38,638 bases of DNA, from positions 109,063-147,700 of the forward strand of contig JAIETE010000004.1 in the NCBI GenBank assembly GCA_019745505.1, written 5' to 3'. The DNA is from Candidatus Obscuribacterales bacterium (GTDB lineage: Bacteria; Cyanobacteriota; Vampirovibrionia; Obscuribacterales; Obscuribacteraceae). A model generated the notes under the pieces. It made no database searches. It was not told the DNA's origin and saw only the letters and a program-made list of their open reading frames with translations. Below are positions 34,673-38,638 of this stretch, one piece after another. Position 1 is the first letter of the stretch. The number at the start of each line of letters is the position of its first letter. The translations under genes and the position numbers were made by a program.

Positions 34673-36223
34673 ATGACCTCATCTACAAAGAGCCCAGAGA
34701 GCGCGCCGTCCAAGGCCGGCTCTCCGCGCACCTATCACAACTACATCGACGGCAAGTGGGTAAAGGCTGAAACAGGCGAAACTTTCGCCAGCTACAATCC
34801 GGCTAACCTGAATGAAGTAATCGGTTACTTCGCTTCGTCGACTCCCAATGATGTGAAAGCTGCCGTTGATGCTGCTCAAAATGCGTTGCACATGTGGCGC
34901 CGCACTCCGGCTCCTGCTCGTGCCGACATCATTTTGAAAGCTGCATATTTGCTGGAAAGCCGCAAAGAAGAAATCGCCACCACCATGGTTCGCGAAATGG
35001 GCAAAGTGCTTAAGGAAGCACGCGGTGATGTGCAAGAAGCCATCGACATGGCGAAGTACATGGCCGGCGAAGGACGCCGTTTGATGGGTCAAACAGTTCC
35101 TTCCGAAATGCCCAACAAGTTCGCCATGGCAATCAGACAGCCGATCGGCGTTGTCGGTTTGATCACTCCCTGGAATTTCCCAGTGGCAATTCCTTCCTGG
35201 AAGATCTTCCCGGCTCTCGTCGGCGGAAACACTGTTGTTTTCAAACCAGCTACCGATACGCCTCTTTGCGCATTGATGTTGGTTGAAGTGCTGATCGAAG
35301 CAGGACTTCCCCCGGGCGTTCTCAACTTCGTCACCGGCATGGGCGCCAAAGTTGGTATGTCGATTGTCGACGACCCGCGCGTCAAAGCTATCTCACTGAC
35401 CGGCTCGACTGAAGTTGGTCGCCGCGTTGCCGGCCGTTGCGGCGAATTGATGAAGAAAGTCAGCTGTGAATTGGGCGGCAAAAATGCTATCTGCGTCATG
35501 CCCGATGCCGATATCGAATTGGCTGTCGAAGGCGCTGTATGGGGAGCTTTCGGTACTGCCGGACAACGTTGCACAGCAGCCAGCCGCTTGATCGTGCACA
35601 GTGATGTCTACAAGAAGTTCACCGATGCATTCGTCGCTCGCACCAAAGAACTCAAACTCGGCTTCGGTCTCGATCAGGATGTAACAGTCGGACCGGTTGT
35701 GAACAAGAGTCAATTGGAAAGCATCAACGAGTACGTCCAAATCGGTAAGAAAGAAGGCGCCAAACTTCTCTGTGGCGGCAATATCGTTACTGAAGGCGAC
35801 TTCAAAAATGGTTGCTTCCACGAGCCCACCGTATTTGGTGATGTAAAGCCAACCATGCGCATCGCTCAAGAAGAAATCTTCGGACCCGTAACTGCAATCA
35901 TCAAAGTCGACAGCTTCGAAGAAGCTATCGAAGTAGCCAACGGAACCGAATTCGGTCTGTCGCTCTCGATGTACACGCGTGACGTTCACCAAGCCTTCAA
36001 AGCAATTGAAGAATTGGAATCCGGCATCGTCTACATCAACGCTCCGACCATCGGCGCTGAGATTCAGTTGCCTTTCGGCGGCGTCAAGCAAACCGGCAAC
36101 GGACACCGCGAAGCCGGCACCACAGCAATCGAGCAATTCACCGAGTGGAAGGCTGTCTACATCGACTACTCCGGTCAATTGCAGAAAGCACAAATCGACA
36201 ATCACCCGACCAAGAAAAAGTAG
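34673..36223 (+). CDS. NAD(P)-dependent aldehyde dehydrogenase
   Basis: 516-aa ALDH-superfamily enzyme oxidising an aldehyde to the acid. Catalytic Cys is in GQRCTAASR and the general-base Glu in CELGGKN; TPWNFPVAIPSWKIFPALVGGNTVVFKPA binds the cofactor and LTGSTEVGRRV is the second nucleotide motif. The end (GAEIQLPFGGVKQTGNGHREAGTTAIEQFTEWKAVYIDYSG) is typical of a subgroup whose substrate I cannot name. Next to the omega-type aminotransferase, a succinate-semialdehyde or similar substrate is the best guess. ATG 34673 has AGGAGAAAGTC upstream. A strong terminator follows. Confidence 0.9.
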   Translation: MTSSTKSPESAPSKAGSPRTYHNYIDGKWVKAETGETFASYNPANLNEVIGYFASSTPNDVKAAVDAAQNALHMWRRTPAPARADIILKAAYLLESRKEEIATTMVREMGKVLKEARGDVQEAIDMAKYMAGEGRRLMGQTVPSEMPNKFAMAIRQPIGVVGLITPWNFPVAIPSWKIFPALVGGNTVVFKPATDTPLCALMLVEVLIEAGLPPGVLNFVTGMGAKVGMSIVDDPRVKAISLTGSTEVGRRVAGRCGELMKKVSCELGGKNAICVMPDADIELAVEGAVWGAFGTAGQRCTAASRLIVHSDVYKKFTDAFVARTKELKLGFGLDQDVTVGPVVNKSQLESINEYVQIGKKEGAKLLCGGNIVTEGDFKNGCFHEPTVFGDVKPTMRIAQEEIFGPVTAIIKVDSFEEAIEVANGTEFGLSLSMYTRDVHQAFKAIEELESGIVYINAPTIGAEIQLPFGGVKQTGNGHREAGTTAIEQFTEWKAVYIDYSGQLQKAQIDNHPTKKK

Positions 36224-36234
36224 ATTGAATTAAG

Positions 36235-36268
36235 GCTCTCGCCCGGGATGTCTCGGGCGAGAGCTTTC
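36235..36268 (+). terminator. Rho-independent terminator after the aldehyde dehydrogenase
   Basis: Perfect 11-bp stem GCTCTCGCCCG/CGGGCGAGAGC (36235-36245 with 36254-36264), 8-nt loop, then TTTCT. It separates the aminotransferase/dehydrogenase pair from the acyl-CoA dehydrogenase gene, though the T-run is short so some readthrough is likely. Confidence 0.8.
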
Positions 36269-36335
36269 TCAAACACTCAAGCCCATCAGCTCTCACTTAC
36301 AAAGCAAAACTAAATAGAAACGCGGAGAATAGGAT

Positions 36336-37535
36336 ATGGATTTCGACTTTACACCAGAGCAAATCGCTTATCGCAAGCACATGCGCGAATTCATGGAGCG
36401 CGAAGTTGCACCGGTTGCTCAGATGAACGATCGCGAATGCAAATTCGACATGAATGTCGCCAAGAAAATCTTCAAGGAAGGATTTCTCGGTTGCCCAGTG
36501 CCGGAAAAGTACGGCGGTCTTGGAATGGATTACATCGCATACGGCTTGATGACTGAAGAAGTCAACCGCGTGTGCTCATCGACAAGAACTCTCTTCTCCG
36601 TGCAAACTTCGTTGGTTGCTTTGACCATCTTGAAGTGGGGCAACGAAGAGCAGAAGAAAGAATTGCTGCCCAAGCTCTGCAACGGTGAATACATCGGCTG
36701 CTATGGTTTGACCGAGCCGGAAGCTGGTTCGGATGCCGGTAACCAACAAACCCGCGCAGTCAAAGACGGCAACGATTACATCTTGACCGGACAGAAGGTT
36801 TGGATCTCCTGCGGAACGATCGCATCTCATGCGCTCATTTTTGCAACTGTCGATCCCAAGCTCGGTCACAAAGGCATCAGCTGCTTCATCGTTGACACCA
36901 AGTCGAAAGGCTTCTCGGCTGCAGCGATCAAAGGCAAACTCGGATTGCGTTCTTCCGACACGGCAACTCTCTATCTCGATCAAGTCAGAGTGCCGAAAGA
37001 AAACATGCTCGGTGCTGAAGGCGACGGCTTCAAGGTAGCGATGTCCGCACTCGATAACGGTCGCTTCTCGGTAGCTGCCGGTGCTGTCGGCCTTGTACAA
37101 GGTTGCATCGACGAATCCACCAAGTACGCAATGCAAAGAAAGACTTTCGGCAAACCGATTGGCGAACACCAACAAGTTCAAGCCATGATTGCCGACATGG
37201 TTGCAGACTGCGAAGCTGGTCGCTTGCTCTATTTGAGAGCTGCTCACCTGAAGAACAAGAACGTCCGCAACACTCTGGAAACCTCCCTGGCCAAGCTCTT
37301 CTGCGGTGAAGCAGCTAACAAAGCAGCGCACAATGCAGTTCAGATCTTTGGTGGCTACGGCTTCTCTGATGAGTATCCAGTTGAGCGTTTCTTCCGTGAT
37401 GCCAAAGTGCTCAATATCTACGAAGGCACCCGTGAAATCCAGCGCTTGATCATTGCTCAAGACGCACTCGGAATTCGCAACGCCAACGGAGCTCCAACCG
37501 GTCGCATGACCGAATTGGCAGGCGTCGGCGTTTAA
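36336..37535 (+). CDS. Acyl-CoA dehydrogenase
   Basis: 399-aa FAD enzyme introducing the 2,3-double bond into an acyl-CoA, passing electrons to ETF. FAD and substrate motifs: CYGLTEPEAGSDAGNQQTRA, VWISCGTIASHALIFATVD, GLRSSDTATLYLDQVRVP, RKTFGKPIGEHQQVQAMIADM, QIFGGYGFSDEYPVERFFRDAKV, and the catalytic Glu in YEGTREIQRLI. The position of this Glu fits short/medium-chain and butyryl-CoA types, not isovaleryl or long-chain; glutaryl-CoA dehydrogenase is unlikely since its YEGTHDIH-type end is not present. ATG 36336 after GGAGAATAGG. No etfAB in the window. The enzyme may extend the catabolic pathway of the preceding operon or serve fatty-acid oxidation. Confidence 0.93.
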   Translation: MDFDFTPEQIAYRKHMREFMEREVAPVAQMNDRECKFDMNVAKKIFKEGFLGCPVPEKYGGLGMDYIAYGLMTEEVNRVCSSTRTLFSVQTSLVALTILKWGNEEQKKELLPKLCNGEYIGCYGLTEPEAGSDAGNQQTRAVKDGNDYILTGQKVWISCGTIASHALIFATVDPKLGHKGISCFIVDTKSKGFSAAAIKGKLGLRSSDTATLYLDQVRVPKENMLGAEGDGFKVAMSALDNGRFSVAAGAVGLVQGCIDESTKYAMQRKTFGKPIGEHQQVQAMIADMVADCEAGRLLYLRAAHLKNKNVRNTLETSLAKLFCGEAANKAAHNAVQIFGGYGFSDEYPVERFFRDAKVLNIYEGTREIQRLIIAQDALGIRNANGAPTGRMTELAGVGV

Positions 37536-37567
37536 GCCGGAACCTGCTTCCAGGACCAAATAATTAG

Positions 37568-37595
37568 AAGGACGTGCCTCGCGCACGTCCTTTTT
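37568..37595 (+). terminator. Rho-independent terminator after acyl-CoA dehydrogenase
   Basis: AAGGACGTGC/GCACGTCCTT, a 10-bp stem (8 bp GC-rich core) with loop CTCGC and a TTTTT run at 37591-37595, 33 nt after the stop codon. Confidence 0.88.
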
Positions 37596-37654
37596 CTATA
37601 AGAGACAAAGATGCCCGAAATTGGCGATAGGAGCCAATTCACAGATCTCAAGCA

Positions 37655-37683
37655 TTGTTTTGGCTCTCTGTACTGACTAAAAT
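37655..37683 (+). promoter_or_regulatory. Possible promoter of a short transcription unit
   Basis: TTGTTT (37655-37660), 17-nt spacer, TAAAAT (37678-37683), predicted start about 37690. It is the best sigma70-like site upstream of the 36-aa gene at 37866. Confidence 0.5.
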
Positions 37684-37689
37684 ATAAGA

Positions 37690-37830
37690 AAGTGTTAAGC
37701 CCCGAGAAGGGCAAGACTTCGTTCAGAAGTGCACGGGCACTGTTTACAAAGCCCCGTTCTTAACCGGTCCTTAAACAGGGCGGGATTAGGATGGAACCAT
37801 AGCACTGTATGTAAGACATACAGCCAATTT
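37690..37830 (+). other. Structured leader or small RNA candidate
   Basis: No protein-coding gene. The predicted RNA contains GCCC/GGGC and AGTGC/GCACT hairpins, a GCCCCGTT/AACAGGGC pairing with one mismatch, and ends in a perfect 8-bp dyad CTGTATGT-AAG-ACATACAG (37805-37823) followed after CCAA by TTTTT. It could be a separate sRNA with its own terminator, or a leader controlling the 36-aa gene. It does not match 6S, SRP, tmRNA or any riboswitch I know. Confidence 0.4.
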
Positions 37831-37865
37831 TTAAAAGTAATAGACAGCCAATCAAACGGTAGGTT

Positions 37866-37976
37866 ATGGGATATCTTGAAGGTTTTGTTGTTTGTGTAGT
37901 CGCAGCCGTCGCTGCTATGTGGGTCAACGACAAGCTTCCAGTTGGGGGCGATTACATTCAAGACGAGAGTCTGTAA
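37866..37976 (+). CDS. Small single-pass membrane peptide (36 aa)
   Basis: Short frame from ATG 37866 to TAA 37976: one hydrophobic segment near residues 7-19 (FVVCVVAAVAAMW), then a charged tail ending in DYIQDESL. Too short for standard gene finders. Support for being real: a promoter-like site 180 nt upstream, a GG-containing site before the ATG (weak, short spacing), and two terminator-like hairpins at and after its stop codon. No known family is recognised. Many bacteria make such peptides that bind transporters or kinases in the membrane. It could still be a chance frame in a non-coding RNA. Confidence 0.5.
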   Translation: MGYLEGFVVCVVAAVAAMWVNDKLPVGGDYIQDESL

Positions 37977-37997
37977 GCCTCAAGAGGCGACTCTTTT
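37966..37997 (+). terminator. Hairpin overlapping the 36-aa gene stop
   Basis: AGAGTC (37966-37971) pairs with GACTCT (37989-37994); inside, GCCTC pairs with GAGGC, with TGTAA bulged. A TTTT run (37994-37997) follows. Its position on the stop codon suits a compact transcript end. Confidence 0.5.
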
Positions 37998-38006
37998 CTC
38001 AATTGT

Positions 38007-38035
38007 GAATCCTTTCCGGCGTGGTTCTTTTTTTT
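38007..38035 (+). terminator. Second terminator with T8 run
   Basis: GAA(T)CC pairs with GGTTC, five pairs with one bulged T and a 10-nt loop, directly followed by eight T (38028-38035). The stem is weak but the T-run is the longest in the window. Confidence 0.5.
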
Positions 38036-38474
38036 CGACTACGTATTTTCCCCACTAGACACGTGGATAAATCGTCGTATGATTGTCCCTTGTCAAGGGA
38101 TGTCTTGAGACGCCTGAGACTTACCACTTGCGCAACCCAAGCTCTCTTATTTCCTAATCGGGACTAAATAGAGCTGCAAGTTTTTGCCTCACCCTTTCTC
38201 AGATCAAAAACGTCACGGCGGCACGATCCGCTCAAGCGTTAATTGCGAAAATCGCGACGACTGCAAAGTCATACGCGCAGGGTGATGTGTTGCCAAATTC
38301 CTTACTAGCAGAGTCTGACAAACGCCCGGCATGCAGGTGCCGTTTTGAGGCGCAAACTTACGCTGCCAGAGGATTTGCGAGATTGTCATGATTTTGTCAC
38401 CGGGCTGAGAGTAGTATCTCGGCACCCCCCGGTACATACATTTTCCTAAACTTACTAGAGGCAGTGTTATTCAT
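38036..38474. other. Intergenic region, no gene recognised
   Basis: 439 bases. Small dyads are visible (CCCTT-GTC-AAGGG at 38089-38101; GTCTTGAGAC at 38102-38111), but no promoter of good quality, tRNA or coding frame stands out. Minus-strand frames of about 74 codons here have no ribosome-binding site and look spurious. It must hold the promoter of the gene starting at 38475. Confidence 0.45.
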
Positions 38475-38638
38475 ATGCCAGCAGATTCTATTGGCGAAGT
38501 CAGCAACGTACAAAATCCTGTCGTTAAAGATGCGAGCGAAAAAGTACTTGCCGAAGCCGGCAAGAATGATCCGATCGACAGCCGGCAGTACCTGGAGCGC
38601 AATGCACAGACGCTGCGCCAATCCGGAGTCCTGCCTCA
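38475..38638 (+). CDS. Start of an unknown gene, cut by the window end
   Basis: Open frame from ATG 38475 to the window edge, at least 54 residues, hydrophilic with many Asp/Glu/Lys/Asn (begins MPADSIGEVSNVQN, later SRQYLERNAQTLRQSG). No signal peptide or known motif. An AGAGG lies 13 nt upstream, rather far for a ribosome-binding site. It was judged real because the frame stays open with codon use like its neighbours and no better frame exists. Function cannot be given. Confidence 0.6.
   Translation, partial: MPADSIGEVSNVQNPVVKDASEKVLAEAGKNDPIDSRQYLERNAQTLRQSGVLP

Noticed and set aside
36336..37535. Glutaryl-CoA dehydrogenase, which would imply lysine degradation
   Set aside because: The C-terminal YEGTREIQ and other motifs fit short/medium-chain acyl-CoA dehydrogenases better.
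37695..37961. 88-codon minus-strand frame over the small transcription unit
   Set aside because: No ribosome-binding site, odd composition, and it overlaps dyads that better explain the sequence.

Overview
This window of about 38.6 kb is a gene-dense bacterial chromosome segment of roughly 50% G+C. No phage, IS element or CRISPR array was seen. Paired membrane Ser/Thr kinases, many TPR and low-complexity secreted proteins, a short 114-aa SSB, frequent TTG/GTG starts and a tig-clpP-clpX-lon series suggest an uncultured Cyanobacteriota-related lineage such as Melainabacteria/Obscuribacterales. That placement is inference from gene style, not from a phylogenetic marker.

Layout. (1) 41-1870 (-) is a transglutaminase-fold lipoprotein. 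Divergent from it is a tightly coupled + strand series: a TPR membrane protein (2050), two membrane Ser/Thr kinases joined by TGATG overlaps (3471, 4913), and a secreted thioredoxin-fold protein (7303-8598). The last gene is interrupted by one in-frame TGA, followed by a 9-bp hairpin with a GGU-containing loop. This is the most interesting signal in the window: a candidate selenoprotein with a bacterial SECIS element. (2) 8605-12755 (-) holds an APC permease and ClpB. (3) 13078-15989 (+) holds a J-domain/TPR protein, a secreted protein of unknown role and a cytoplasmic diguanylate cyclase. (4) 16047-17474 (-) holds a RidA-family protein and two tandem FKBP isomerases, one exported and one that lost its signal peptide. 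(5) 17720-19155 is a response regulator convergent with a membrane protein, separated by a large palindromic repeat cluster. (6) 19307-21558 (+) holds SSB and an SSS-family symporter with a small two-TM partner. (7) 21609-24205 (-) holds yqeK, nadD and alr. (8) 24449-25919 (+) holds HU, a Gfo/Idh/MocA oxidoreductase and tRNA-Gly(GCC). (9) 26040-32974 (+) holds a small membrane protein, then trigger factor, ClpP, ClpX and Lon. (10) 33309-37535 (+) holds a class III aminotransferase, an aldehyde dehydrogenase and an acyl-CoA dehydrogenase. (11) 37536-38638 is mostly intergenic, with a likely short transcription unit encoding a 36-aa membrane peptide and the start of a further unknown gene.

How the genes fit together. 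Protein quality control is heavily represented (ClpB, J-protein, two FKBPs, trigger factor, ClpP, ClpX, Lon). The 2050-8598 block looks like a membrane signalling operon ending in a periplasmic redox protein. The 33309-37535 block looks like amino-acid (GABA, beta-alanine or similar) catabolism. None of these functional links has been tested; they rest on gene order and motifs.
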